A DNA stretch of 20,971 nt, taken from DATBHM01 sp036557505. Lineage in GTDB: Bacteria; Actinomycetota; UBA4738; JACQTL01. This document shows, piece after piece, positions 7,589 through 15,013 of the stretch (the stretch's first letter is position 1; each line of letters opens with the position of its first letter). The stretch is from contig DATBHM010000170.1 in NCBI GenBank assembly GCA_036557505.1, positions 1 to 20,971 on the forward strand. The letters are read 5' to 3'. Under the pieces are notes generated by a model. That model saw only the letters and a program-made list of their open reading frames with translations, searched no databases and was not told the origin of the DNA. The translations under genes and the position numbers were made by a program.

Positions 7589-8617
7589 ATGGACTGGGTG
7601 CTCCTCCTTCTCGCGCTCGCCGTCATCCTGGGCGGCGCGGAGCTGTTCACCAACGGCGTCGAATGGGTCGGCGAGGGCTACGGCCTGTCCGAAGGCGCGG
7701 TGGGCAGCGTGCTGGCGGCGGTGGGGACGGCGCTGCCGGAGACCATCCTGCCCCTGATCGCGATCGCATTCGGCGGCGCGGTGAGCGGCAAGGAGATCGG
7801 CGTCGGAGCGATCATCGGGGCGCCGTTCATGCTGTCGACGCTCGCGATGTTCGTGCTCGGCGCGACCGTGATCGGCTACTCGCGCGCCGGACTGCGGTCG
7901 CGACGGATCGGGACCGACCCCGATGTGCCCAAGCTCGACCTGTCGGTGTTCCTCGTCCTGTACGCCCTCGCCATCGTCGCCGGCCTGCTCCACGTCAAGG
8001 TAGTGAACGTCGCCCTGGCCGTGGGGTTGGTCGTCGTGTACGTGTTCTACGTGCGGCGGCACTTCGCGAGCCCGCCGCCGGAGGCCTCCGAGGAGGGTGG
8101 ACCGAAGCCGCTGCACCTCGGCCGGGCCCCCCGCCCGCGCAAGCGCGAGGGCGACGCCCCCACGTGGCTCGCGATCGCGCAGACCCTGCTGGGCCTGGCC
8201 GTCATCGTGGTCGCGGCCAGGGTGTTCGTGACGGCCGTGACGAACATCTCGGACGCCCTGCACGTCTCGAAGCTCGCGTTCGCGCTGCTCGTGGCGCCCG
8301 TGGCGACGGAGCTCCCCGAGACGTTCAACGCCGGCGTGATCTGGGCCCGGCGGAGCAAGGACACGCTCGCCGTCGGGAACATCACCGGCGCGCTCGTGTT
8401 CCAGGCGGTGTTCCCGGTGGCGATCGGGCTGGTGCTCACGCCGTGGCGGCTGTCCGGCGACTCGCTGGTCGCGGCCCTCGTGGCGTTCGTCGCGGCGTCG
8501 TTCCTGTTCGTCACCCTGCTGGTTCGCAACCGACTCACGGCGAAGCTGCTGCTGCTGCAGGGCGTGCTGTACGGGGGGTACGTCGTCTACGTGCTGACCC
8601 GGCTGCGCAGCGGCTGA
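7589..8617 (+). CDS. Sodium/calcium exchanger family (CaCA) membrane antiporter
   Basis: A 342-residue inner-membrane cation antiporter of the CaCA superfamily, expected to exchange Ca2+ or another cation against Na+ or H+. The two inverted alpha-repeats are clear: GTALPETILPL at 46-56 and APVATELPETFNAG at 236-249, each with the ion-binding glutamate (Glu51 and Glu244 in LPE). Each half has about five hydrophobic helices, joined by a charged loop near residues 160-192 rich in Pro, Arg and Glu. After the first repeat the usual GSN-type motif reads GAIIGAPF (74-81), whereas the second keeps GNITGALVFQ (263-272); this asymmetry may alter ion choice. It starts from a near-leaderless promoter and runs convergent to the LCP gene with a 4-base gap. 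Confidence 0.82.
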   Translation: MDWVLLLLALAVILGGAELFTNGVEWVGEGYGLSEGAVGSVLAAVGTALPETILPLIAIAFGGAVSGKEIGVGAIIGAPFMLSTLAMFVLGATVIGYSRAGLRSRRIGTDPDVPKLDLSVFLVLYALAIVAGLLHVKVVNVALAVGLVVVYVFYVRRHFASPPPEASEEGGPKPLHLGRAPRPRKREGDAPTWLAIAQTLLGLAVIVVAARVFVTAVTNISDALHVSKLAFALLVAPVATELPETFNAGVIWARRSKDTLAVGNITGALVFQAVFPVAIGLVLTPWRLSGDSLVAALVAFVAASFLFVTLLVRNRLTAKLLLLQGVLYGGYVVYVLTRLRSG

Positions 8618-8621
8618 GCCG

Positions 8622-9599
8622 CTAGCAGTGCTTGAGCAGGCCGTCCGGCTTCATGTCGGCGTACAGCGCGGACGCGCCGGGCTGGATGAACACGACGTCC
8701 GCCGACCCGACCACGCCGCCCGTGGCGGGGACGATGCAGTTGATCACGCTCTTGGGCGGGATCTTCGCGGCCGTGAACCCGAGCTGGACGACCTTCGACA
8801 GCGGGAGGTCGGTCTCGATGTTGCGCATCCCCGCGCCGATGTACGTGAGCATCACGCCGGGGTCCTTCTGGAAGTCCTTCTCGAACTCCCTGAGCGTCGC
8901 GAGGAACAGCCGGCCCTGGTTCAGGGAGCGGTCGAGGTCGCCCCGGGAGAAGTCGTGCCGGTCGCGGGCGAACGACAGCGCCTGCTTCCCGTTCATGTGC
9001 ACCTCGCCGGGGTCGAAGTCCGCGCCGGAGAAGTGGTCGTGCATCGGCTGGAGGACGTCGACGGTCACGCCGCCGATGGCGTCGATCATCTCCTTGAGCC
9101 CCACGAACGAGGTCAGCACGTAGAAGTTGATGTGGATGCCCGTGAGGTCCTCGATGGTCTGCACCGTGAGCTTCGGGCCACCGAACGACATCGCCGCCGT
9201 GATCTTGTCCTTGCCGTGCCCGGCGATCTCGACGTAGGAGTCCCGGGGGAACCCGAGGATCGACGCCGTCCCCTTGGCCGGGTTCAGCCCGATGATGTGG
9301 ATCGAGTCCGAGCGCTCCTGGTCGATCGGCTGGCCCGGGCGGGCGTCGCTGCCGAGGGCCAGGATGAAGATCGGCTTCTTGCCGTTCAGGGAGGGGAACG
9401 CCTCCGCCGGGTGGGCCAGGCCGATGGCGAACCGTGGCGCGGCCTGCGCGCTGGGCGCGGACGCCGTCCCGAGGGCCGAGCCGGCCACCCACACCGCCAG
9501 GGCGGCGATCCCGAGGACCGCACGGCGGCGGGCCCGGCTCCCCGTGCCGGGCGGCCGGTCGTCGGGGTCGGACGTACGGGCATCGCGGCGAAGCAGCAT
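8622..9599 (-). CDS. LytR-CpsA-Psr (LCP) family cell-wall glycopolymer ligase
   Basis: A 325-residue LCP enzyme. This family transfers undecaprenyl-linked glycopolymers (teichoic acid, arabinogalactan, capsule) to peptidoglycan on the outer face of the membrane. A basic N-terminus (RARRR, 22-26) precedes one hydrophobic segment (about 28-48), a type II anchor. LCP hallmarks include LGSDARPGQ (82-90, with Asp85 and Arg87), RSDSIHII (96-103), LGFPRDSYV (115-123) and the late FARDRHDFSRGDLDR (210-224), which supply the phosphate- and Mg2+-binding arginines and aspartates. The ATG overlaps the TGA of the upstream gene by one base (TGATG), so the two are one operon. The product ends with Lys-His-Cys; no second extracellular LytR_C domain is present. 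Confidence 0.87.
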   Translation of the reverse strand: MLLRRDARTSDPDDRPPGTGSRARRRAVLGIAALAVWVAGSALGTASAPSAQAAPRFAIGLAHPAEAFPSLNGKKPIFILALGSDARPGQPIDQERSDSIHIIGLNPAKGTASILGFPRDSYVEIAGHGKDKITAAMSFGGPKLTVQTIEDLTGIHINFYVLTSFVGLKEMIDAIGGVTVDVLQPMHDHFSGADFDPGEVHMNGKQALSFARDRHDFSRGDLDRSLNQGRLFLATLREFEKDFQKDPGVMLTYIGAGMRNIETDLPLSKVVQLGFTAAKIPPKSVINCIVPATGGVVGSADVVFIQPGASALYADMKPDGLLKHC

Positions 9600-10294
9600 C
9601 AGTTGGTTCCTCCGGAGCTCGTGGTTCCGCCGCCTCCGTCGAGGCGGTTGGCCTTGTAGGCGACGATGATCCAGCCGCCCTCGCCCCGCTGCATGATGTA
9701 GGTGGCGTGCGACTTGATGGTCGCGGGCGAGCCGTCCTTCATGGTGGCGTTGGCCGTGAAGTCGGCCGTCGCGGCCGCCGTGTACGGCTGACCCCCCCGG
9801 TCGGTCAGCATCTCGACGACGAGGCTCCCGTATCGGGCCTTGACCTCCTTGTACGTGTCGCCCGCCTTCGTCCCGAGGGTGAGGATGTTCTCGTCCCGTC
9901 TCGCGGCGTCGGAGATCCTGCCCTGCTCGAAGAACCCGAACACGTTGTCGTAGTTCCCCGACTGCCACGTCTGGGGGTCGATGAACGCGATGGTGTACAT
10001 GTTGCCGAGCGTGGCGCGGATGTCGTCCACGGCGTCCTTCACGTTGGCCGCGTCGGGCTTGTGGGTGGCCACGGTGACGGACTTCGACGAACGCATGTGG
10101 AACTTCACCGGCGTGACATCCGACGGGAGCGGGATGGGGCTGGCGAGGTTCGACGAGTTCACCTTGGGCGAGCCGTTTCCGCCCCGGTTGAGCACGAAGA
10201 ACACGGCGCCGCCGGCGACCACGACGACGACCAGGACGATCGCGATCGTGCGCCAGCTACGCGACTGAGCAGAGTGGCGTGCGGGGGAGGACAA
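9599..10294 (-). CDS. Membrane-anchored extracytoplasmic protein of unknown function
   Basis: No family recognised with confidence. The 231-residue product has a short cytoplasmic tail, one strong hydrophobic helix (about 17-36, IAIVLVVVVVAGGAVFFVL), a Ser/Pro-rich linker and an extracellular domain of about 150 residues. The end of the domain (KSHATYIMQRGEGGWIIVAY) resembles NTF2-like or Mce-associated folds, which is inference only. It is followed by a Gly/Thr/Ser-rich tail. The TTG start at 10294 is chosen because no other start precedes the helix and a good promoter ends nine bases upstream. It shares an operon with the LCP gene, so it may assist or regulate cell-wall polymer attachment. 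Confidence 0.65.
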   Translation of the reverse strand: MSSPARHSAQSRSWRTIAIVLVVVVVAGGAVFFVLNRGGNGSPKVNSSNLASPIPLPSDVTPVKFHMRSSKSVTVATHKPDAANVKDAVDDIRATLGNMYTIAFIDPQTWQSGNYDNVFGFFEQGRISDAARRDENILTLGTKAGDTYKEVKARYGSLVVEMLTDRGGQPYTAAATADFTANATMKDGSPATIKSHATYIMQRGEGGWIIVAYKANRLDGGGGTTSSGGTN

Positions 10295-10303
10295 GACCGG
10301 AAG

Positions 10304-10332
10304 AGGCTACCCACCGAACCCTGGAACATCAA
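10304..10332 (-). promoter_or_regulatory. Promoter of the LCP operon
   Basis: On the minus strand TTGATG (10327-10332) and TAGCCT (10304-10309) are separated by exactly 17 bases. This is the best -35/-10 pair in the window for a housekeeping-type sigma factor. The TTG start codon at 10294 lies nine bases after the -10 box, so the mRNA has at most a few untranslated bases. Confidence 0.6.
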
Positions 10333-10394
10333 CCAACCCCGGCGGGGAGATCCGGGGCGCCGCATCCGGTTCGACCGGGTTCGCGCCCTGGCGA

Positions 10395-10400
10395 TATCCT
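10395..10400 (+). promoter_or_regulatory. Candidate -10 box for the STAS gene
   Basis: TATCCT ends ten bases before the ATG at 10411, giving a very short leader. The -35 region is uncertain; TTCGAC at 10370-10375 is the nearest candidate, 19 bases away. Confidence 0.4.
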
Positions 10401-10410
10401 TCCGCGCGAC

Positions 10411-10749
10411 ATGAACCTGGACCTCGAGACCTCAACCCACGGCACCACCAGCGTCGTGACCCTGCGCGGCGAGATCGACGTCTACACGGCGCCCCGGCTG
10501 CGGCAGGCGCTCATCGACCTCGTCGGTCAGGGGGCGACCGACATCGTGGTCGACATGGACAAAGTCGACTTCCTGGACTCGACCGGGCTCGGAGTCCTGG
10601 TCGGCGGCCTGAAGCGCGTGAAGTCGAACGAGGGCGACCTGAAGCTCGTCATCACCCAGGACCGGATCATGAAGATCTTCGACATCACGGGGCTGTCGAA
10701 GGTGTTTCCGATCCACGGCTCGCTCGACGACGCGCTACAGTCGCCGTGA
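10411..10749 (+). CDS. STAS-domain anti-sigma factor antagonist (SpoIIAA/RsbV family)
   Basis: A 112-residue single STAS domain, the full length of the RsbV/SpoIIAA family. In the known partner switch the unphosphorylated protein binds the anti-sigma kinase and frees the sigma factor; phosphorylation on a conserved serine inactivates it. That serine is visible as Ser57 in VDFLDSTGLGVLVGG (52-66). The N-terminal strand VVTLRGEIDVYTAPRLR (15-31) is also typical. The frame is open upstream, but the ATG at 10411 starts at the first beta strand and has a TATCCT box 10 bases away. The matching kinase gene begins 39 bases downstream. No sigma factor or PP2C phosphatase lies in the window, so the target is unknown. 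Confidence 0.92.
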   Translation: MNLDLETSTHGTTSVVTLRGEIDVYTAPRLRQALIDLVGQGATDIVVDMDKVDFLDSTGLGVLVGGLKRVKSNEGDLKLVITQDRIMKIFDITGLSKVFPIHGSLDDALQSP

Positions 10750-10752
10750 CGT

Positions 10753-10776
10753 GGGCGGGGGACGGGGGAACGGGGG
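10753..10776 (+). other. G-quadruplex-forming motif between antagonist and kinase genes
   Basis: Four G runs lie in the intercistronic gap: 10753-10755 (3 G), 10757-10761 (5 G), 10764-10768 (5 G) and 10772-10776 (5 G), with loops of 1, 2 and 3 bases. They are on the coding strand, so the mRNA would carry them. The last run ends 12 bases before the kinase ATG and is also the only Shine-Dalgarno-like element. Confidence 0.6.
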
Positions 10777-10788
10777 CGCGGTGATCGC

Positions 10789-11250
10789 ATGATCGATCCC
10801 GACGTCGAGCTGCAGATTCCCCCGAAGCCCGAGTACGTGGCCCTGGTGCGCCACGTGGTGGGAGCGGCCGCGCGGATGGGTGGCCTCTCTCCCGATCTGG
10901 TCGACAACGTGAAGCTCGCCGTGTCCGAGGCGGCGACCAACGCGGTGACGACCACCCGGCGGGCGAACTCCGAGGAACCGGTCGAGGTGCGCGCCGAGCT
11001 CGAGGGCGACCGGCTGGTGGTGCTGGTGACGGACCGCGGCTCGCACGACGAGGCGGTGCGTGCGCTCGAGACCGGGGACACCGTCCCCAGCTCGCTCGAC
11101 TTCAGCTTCGAACGCGGGCTGTCGCTGCCGCTCATCCAGGGCCTGGTCGACGAGTTCGAGATCGAGCCGCGCGACGGCGGCGGGAGCGTCGTGCGGATGA
11201 CGATCATCGAGACCGAGCCCGCCGAGCCGGACGCGGAGGCCACGACCTAG
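10789..11250 (+). CDS. Anti-sigma factor serine kinase (RsbW/SpoIIAB-like HATPase)
   Basis: A 153-residue GHKL-type ATP-binding protein. Known relatives bind a sigma factor and phosphorylate the STAS antagonist. The N-box is LAVSEAATNAV (43-53, with Glu47 and Asn51), the G1 box is VTDRGS (80-85), and RGLSLPLIQGLVDEFEI (109-125) matches the G2 and following helix. The second glycine of the usual DxGxG is absent (Ser85-His86), which is tolerated in many actinobacterial members. It is cotranscribed with the STAS gene just upstream, so the two form one switch. The acidic C-terminal tail (EPAEPDAEATT) is dispensable-looking. Confidence 0.88.
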   Translation: MIDPDVELQIPPKPEYVALVRHVVGAAARMGGLSPDLVDNVKLAVSEAATNAVTTTRRANSEEPVEVRAELEGDRLVVLVTDRGSHDEAVRALETGDTVPSSLDFSFERGLSLPLIQGLVDEFEIEPRDGGGSVVRMTIIETEPAEPDAEATT

Positions 11251-11297
11251 CGGGACGCGGCCGCAGCCGCCGAACAACTCCATCGAACCATCGAGGT

Positions 11298-11330
11298 GCG
11301 CCGGGAAGCCTGGTCGGCAGGTCCCGGCGC
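11298..11330 (+). terminator. Strong 13-bp hairpin after the STAS/anti-sigma operon
   Basis: gcgccggga (11298-11306) pairs perfectly with tcccggcgc (11322-11330), and inside it cctg (11309-11312) pairs with cagg (11318-11321) around a gtcgg loop, with only a 2-base bulge. A weakly T-containing stretch (cgttcgttct) follows. It could end the sigma-switch operon or act as an attenuator ahead of the antiporter, whose ATG is 36 bases downstream. Confidence 0.5.
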
Positions 11331-11366
11331 CGTTCGTTCTCCGGGGCAGGGACCGAAAGGGAACGC

Positions 11367-12572
11367 ATGGACGTGATCCTCGAGGTCTTCCTGATCTTCG
11401 CCGGAGCGAAGGCGGCCGGCGAGATGTTCGTCCGGCTGCGGCTGCCGGCGTTGGCCGGCGAGCTGCTCGTCGGTGTGCTGCTCGGGCCGGCCGTCCTCGG
11501 ATGGGTGCACGTCAGCCAGGCATCCACGGCGCTCGCCGACCTCGGCATCGTGGTGCTGCTGTTCGCGGCGGGGCTGGAATCGCCGATCGGGGAGCTGGTG
11601 GCCGTGGGCCCGGCGGCGCTCGCCACGAGCGTGTGCGGCGTGGCGGCGACGGTGCTCGCGGCGTTCCTGGCGCTCCTGGCGGTCGGCGTCCCGGGCGGCG
11701 CGGCGGCGCCGGCGGCGCTCGCCCTCGCGGCGACCTCGGTGGGGATCGCGGCGCGAGCGTTCGGCGACCTCGGCGCGGTCGGCAGCGCTCCGGCTCGCGT
11801 GGTGCTGGGCGCGGCGGTCGTCGACGACGTCATCGTGCTGGCGGCACTGCCGCTGGTCCAGGCCGGGTCGGCGGGATCGTCCACGGTCGAGGTCGTCGCC
11901 GGCGTCCTGGGCGCCGTGGCGTTCGTGGCGGCGGCCGCCGTGATCGGGCCCCGGCTGGCCCGGCGGCACCTGTCGGCCTGGCTCGATGCGCCGCGCATCC
12001 GGCGGAGCCCGTTCGTCCTGGCGCTGGTGCTGTGCCTCGGCCTGGCCGCTCTGGCCGAGCGGGTGGGGCTGGCCGCGCTGATCGGGGCGTTCCTGGCCGG
12101 GATGATCCTCGCGGAGACCGAGCACCGCCGGAGCCTCGAACGCCAGATGGAGCCGCTGTTCGACTTCCTGGTCCCGTTCTTCTTCGTGGTGTCGGGCGCG
12201 CGCCTCGTGCCGGGGGCGCTCGCCGATGCGGGGCCCGGCTTCCTCGCGGCGGTGCTGGCCGCCGCCCTGCTGGCGAAGCCGCTGGGGGCGGCGGCCGGGG
12301 CGTTCGGCCTGACGGCCCGGCGACGGCTGGCCGTGGGGGCCGGGATGCTGCCGCGCGGCGAGGTCACGCTGGCCGTCGCGACGGGGATTGGAGCCGCCGC
12401 GGGCGCGACCGCCCCCAAGGTGTACGCGGCGCTGGTCGCCGCCGTGTTCGTCTCCACGCTGGCGGCCGCACCGATCCTGCAGGCCGTGCTGCCCCGGGAG
12501 GACCGCCACCCGCCGTCCCCGCGCAAGGAGATCCCGCCGGAGGCGTTCGACACGGAGGAACCGGCCGGATGA
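11367..12572 (+). CDS. CPA2-family monovalent cation/proton antiporter
   Basis: A 401-residue membrane protein of the Kef/NhaA-like CPA2 antiporter family, which exchanges Na+ or K+ for H+. About 11-12 hydrophobic helices fill residues 3-375. The ion-binding Asp-Asp pair is Asp153-Asp154 in GAAVVDDVIVLAA (148-160), and the unwound-helix motif AATSVGIAAR (121-130) precedes it. GLAALIGAFLAGMILAE and MLPRGEVTLAVA are further conserved family segments. Unlike KefB/KefC there is no C-terminal TrkA-N domain; the tail is about 25 hydrophilic residues. The start has a gaaaggg ribosome-binding site. Regulation by the separate TrkA proteins elsewhere in the window is possible but unsupported. Confidence 0.88.
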   Translation: MDVILEVFLIFAGAKAAGEMFVRLRLPALAGELLVGVLLGPAVLGWVHVSQASTALADLGIVVLLFAAGLESPIGELVAVGPAALATSVCGVAATVLAAFLALLAVGVPGGAAAPAALALAATSVGIAARAFGDLGAVGSAPARVVLGAAVVDDVIVLAALPLVQAGSAGSSTVEVVAGVLGAVAFVAAAAVIGPRLARRHLSAWLDAPRIRRSPFVLALVLCLGLAALAERVGLAALIGAFLAGMILAETEHRRSLERQMEPLFDFLVPFFFVVSGARLVPGALADAGPGFLAAVLAAALLAKPLGAAAGAFGLTARRRLAVGAGMLPRGEVTLAVATGIGAAAGATAPKVYAALVAAVFVSTLAAAPILQAVLPREDRHPPSPRKEIPPEAFDTEEPAG

Positions 12573-12631
12573 CCGCCGGAACGCCCCGGGATGGGGCCGT
12601 TCGGCCGGGGTCGGCCCGCTGCCCGCTTCGC

Positions 12632-12735
12632 TAGAATCCACCGGCGCTTTCCCCGGCGTGGCCGGGAACGCTCACGTACCGCACACACGCGAACCCCGCG
12701 GGCGAAGCTCTCGCGGGCAACCACCAGGAGGGTTC
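12632..12735 (+). promoter_or_regulatory. Promoter and structured 5' leader of the H+-pyrophosphatase gene
   Basis: TAGAAT (12632-12637) is a good -10 box; no clear -35 is seen. The resulting leader is about 90 bases and holds two GC-rich hairpins: cccggc/gccggg (12652-12657 with 12661-12666) and cccgcg/cgcggg (12695-12700 with 12712-12717). An AGGAGGG ribosome-binding site at 12726-12732 follows. The leader does not match any riboswitch class I know. Confidence 0.45.
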
Positions 12736-15003
12736 ATGGGGAACGTCCTCGCCGTGGCCGGGGGCATCGAGTTCGGCTCGTCCGATACCGCGCTGCTCTG
12801 GATCGTCGTCGCCGTCGCGATCGGCGCGCTCGTGGTGGGCTGGGTGCTCCGCCGCCAGGTGCTCGAGGCCCCCGAGGGAACAGAGAAGATGCGCGAGATC
12901 GCGCTCGCGGTGCAGGAGGGAAGCGCCGCCTACCTCCGCCGCCAGTTCCGCACGATCGCCGGCTTCGCCGCGGTGCTCGCCATCGCGCTCTTCTTCCTGC
13001 TGCCGGCCCACGTGCACGGAACCGGCCTGCACTCCGAGATCGGGGTCAAGCTCGGCCGCTCCTTCGCCTTCGTCCTCGGGGCGGGGCTGTCGGCGCTGAC
13101 CGGGTTCACGGGGATGTGGCTCGCCGTCCGCGCGAACGTCCGCGTTGCGAACGCCGCACGCGAGTCCGGGTACCGCCGCGCGCTGACGATCGCGTTCCGG
13201 GCCGGCGGCGTGGCGGGGATGTTCACGGTCGGGCTCGGACTGCTCGGCGCCGGGCTGATCGTCCTGCTGTACCACGGCGACTCGCCGCTGGTGCTCGAGG
13301 GGCTGGCGTTCGGCGCCGCGCTCATCGCGATGTTCATGCGGGTCGGCGGCGGCATCTTCACGAAGGCGGCCGACGTCGGCGCCGACCTCGTCGGCAAGGT
13401 CGAACAGAACATCCCGGAGGACGATCCCCGCAACGCCGCCACGATCGCGGACAACGTCGGCGACAACGTCGGCGACTGCGCGGGGATGGCGGCCGACCTG
13501 TTCGAGTCGTACCAGGTGACACTCGCCGCGGCGATCATCCTGGGGCTCGCGGCCTTCGGTGGCAGCGTCAAGGGGATCGTGTTCCCGCTGCTGATCATGG
13601 GCGTGGGCGTGCTCGTGGCGGTGGTCGGGATCCTCGCGGTGACGCCGCGGAGCGACACCGAGCACGGGCAGAAGGCCATCAACCGGGGGTTCCTGATCTC
13701 GGCGGTGCTGGCGGCGGCCGGCGTGTTCCTCGTCGCGCAGCTGTACCTGAAGGACCTCAAGGCGTTCTGGGCGGTGCTGATCGGGATCGTGCTCGCCGGG
13801 CTGATCCAGTACCTGACCGAGTACTTCACCTCGACCCGCCGGCGCCCGGTCCAGGAGATCGCCGAGGCCTCCACGACCGGCCCGGCGACGGTGATCCTGA
13901 GCGGGTTCTCGACCGGCCTCGAGTCGGCGGTGTACGCGCTGGTGCTGGTGGCGCTCGCGATCATCGGGGCGTTCCTGCTGGGCGGGAGCGGCCACCTCGA
14001 GCTGCAGCTGTACTACGTGGCCCTCGTCGGGATGGGCCTGCTGTCGACGGTCGGCGTGATCGTGTCGATGGACACGTTCGGGCCGGTGTCGGACAACGCG
14101 CAGGGCATCGCCGAGATGTCGGGCGACGTGACCGGCGCGGGCGAGGAGACGCTGAAGGACCTCGACGCGATCGGGAACACCACCAAGGCCTCGACCAAGG
14201 GCGTCGCGATCGCGACCGCGGTCATCGCGGCGACCTCGCTGTTCGGGGCGTTCGCGGACGCCACCGGGGCGCTCAACTTCCTGGTCCCCGTGAACTTCCC
14301 CGACGTGCTGGTCGGGATGCTGATCGGAGGCTCGGTGGCGTTCATGTTCTCCGCGCTCGCCATCCGCGCGGTCTCGCGGGCTGCCGGCACCGTGGTCGTG
14401 GAGGTCCGCAACCAGTTCCGGAACCACCCCGGCATCATGGACGGCACCGAGAAGCCGGACTACAGCGCTGTGGTCGACATCTGCACGCAGACGTCGCTCC
14501 GCGAGCTGGTCACGCCGGGCATGCTCGCCGTGCTGTCGCCGATCGCGGTCGGGTTCTTCCTGAAGGCCCAGGCGCTCGGCGGGTTCCTCGCCGGCGCGAT
14601 CCTCACCGGGCAGCTCATGGCGGTCGCGCTGTCGAACTCCGGTGGCGCGTGGGACAACGCCAAGAAGCTGATCGAGGAGGGGAACTACGGCGGCAAGGGC
14701 TCGGAGAACCACAAGGCCACGGTCATCGGCGACACGGTCGGCGACCCGTTCAAGGACACGGCCGGGCCGGCGCTCAACCCGCTGATCAAGGTCATGAACC
14801 TGGTTTCCCTGCTGATCGTGCCGGTCATCGTGTCGTACGTCGCCAACGGGAACGCCACCGCCCGGATCGTGGTCGCCGTGATCGCGACGGCGCTGCTGGT
14901 GGGCGCGATCTGGTACGCGAAGTCGCGCAAGCCGATCGACCTCACGGGGTCGTCCGGCAGCCCGCCGACGACGCCGGCCGTTTCCGCAGGACCTTCCGCG
15001 TAG
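12736..15003 (+). CDS. hppA: Membrane-bound proton-translocating pyrophosphatase, predicted K+-independent
   Basis: A 755-residue integral membrane enzyme that couples pyrophosphate hydrolysis to H+ export across the cytoplasmic membrane. The diagnostic substrate/Mg2+ site is intact: DVGADLVGKVE at 213-223, then the NAATIADNVGDNVGDCAGMA stretch, and near the C-terminus DNAKKLIEEG and DTVGDPFKDTAGPALNPLIK. About 16 hydrophobic helices are evident. The motif GNTTKA places Lys484 at the position that distinguishes K+-independent enzymes from K+-dependent ones, which have Ala there. An in-frame extension upstream is rejected because the ATG at 12736 has an AGGAGGG site four bases before it. It probably supplies proton motive force and recycles biosynthetic PPi. 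H+ rather than Na+ pumping is inferred. Confidence 0.96.
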   Translation: MGNVLAVAGGIEFGSSDTALLWIVVAVAIGALVVGWVLRRQVLEAPEGTEKMREIALAVQEGSAAYLRRQFRTIAGFAAVLAIALFFLLPAHVHGTGLHSEIGVKLGRSFAFVLGAGLSALTGFTGMWLAVRANVRVANAARESGYRRALTIAFRAGGVAGMFTVGLGLLGAGLIVLLYHGDSPLVLEGLAFGAALIAMFMRVGGGIFTKAADVGADLVGKVEQNIPEDDPRNAATIADNVGDNVGDCAGMAADLFESYQVTLAAAIILGLAAFGGSVKGIVFPLLIMGVGVLVAVVGILAVTPRSDTEHGQKAINRGFLISAVLAAAGVFLVAQLYLKDLKAFWAVLIGIVLAGLIQYLTEYFTSTRRRPVQEIAEASTTGPATVILSGFSTGLESAVYALVLVALAIIGAFLLGGSGHLELQLYYVALVGMGLLSTVGVIVSMDTFGPVSDNAQGIAEMSGDVTGAGEETLKDLDAIGNTTKASTKGVAIATAVIAATSLFGAFADATGALNFLVPVNFPDVLVGMLIGGSVAFMFSALAIRAVSRAAGTVVVEVRNQFRNHPGIMDGTEKPDYSAVVDICTQTSLRELVTPGMLAVLSPIAVGFFLKAQALGGFLAGAILTGQLMAVALSNSGGAWDNAKKLIEEGNYGGKGSENHKATVIGDTVGDPFKDTAGPALNPLIKVMNLVSLLIVPVIVSYVANGNATARIVVAVIATALLVGAIWYAKSRKPIDLTGSSGSPPTTPAVSAGPSA

Positions 15004-15006
15004 GGT
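15001..15006 (+). promoter_or_regulatory. Candidate -10 box of the OB-fold gene, overlapping the hppA stop
   Basis: TAGGGT begins with the hppA TAG stop codon and ends seven bases before the GTG at 15014, the same spacing as at the antitoxin gene. This would allow the OB-fold gene to be made from its own leaderless mRNA as well as by readthrough. Confidence 0.4.
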
Positions 15007-15013
15007 TCCCGCC

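Noticed and set aside
5479..8625. A 1048-codon plus-strand open frame across the helicase and exchanger
   Set aside because: It runs antisense to the helicase and then out of frame over the exchanger; no domain is recognisable and composition is typical of a shadow frame.
12638..12735. Fluoride or c-di-AMP riboswitch in the hppA leader
   Set aside because: The pyrophosphatase context suggested fluoride, but neither the crcB-motif core nor the ydaO consensus can be found, and the leader is too short for ydaO.
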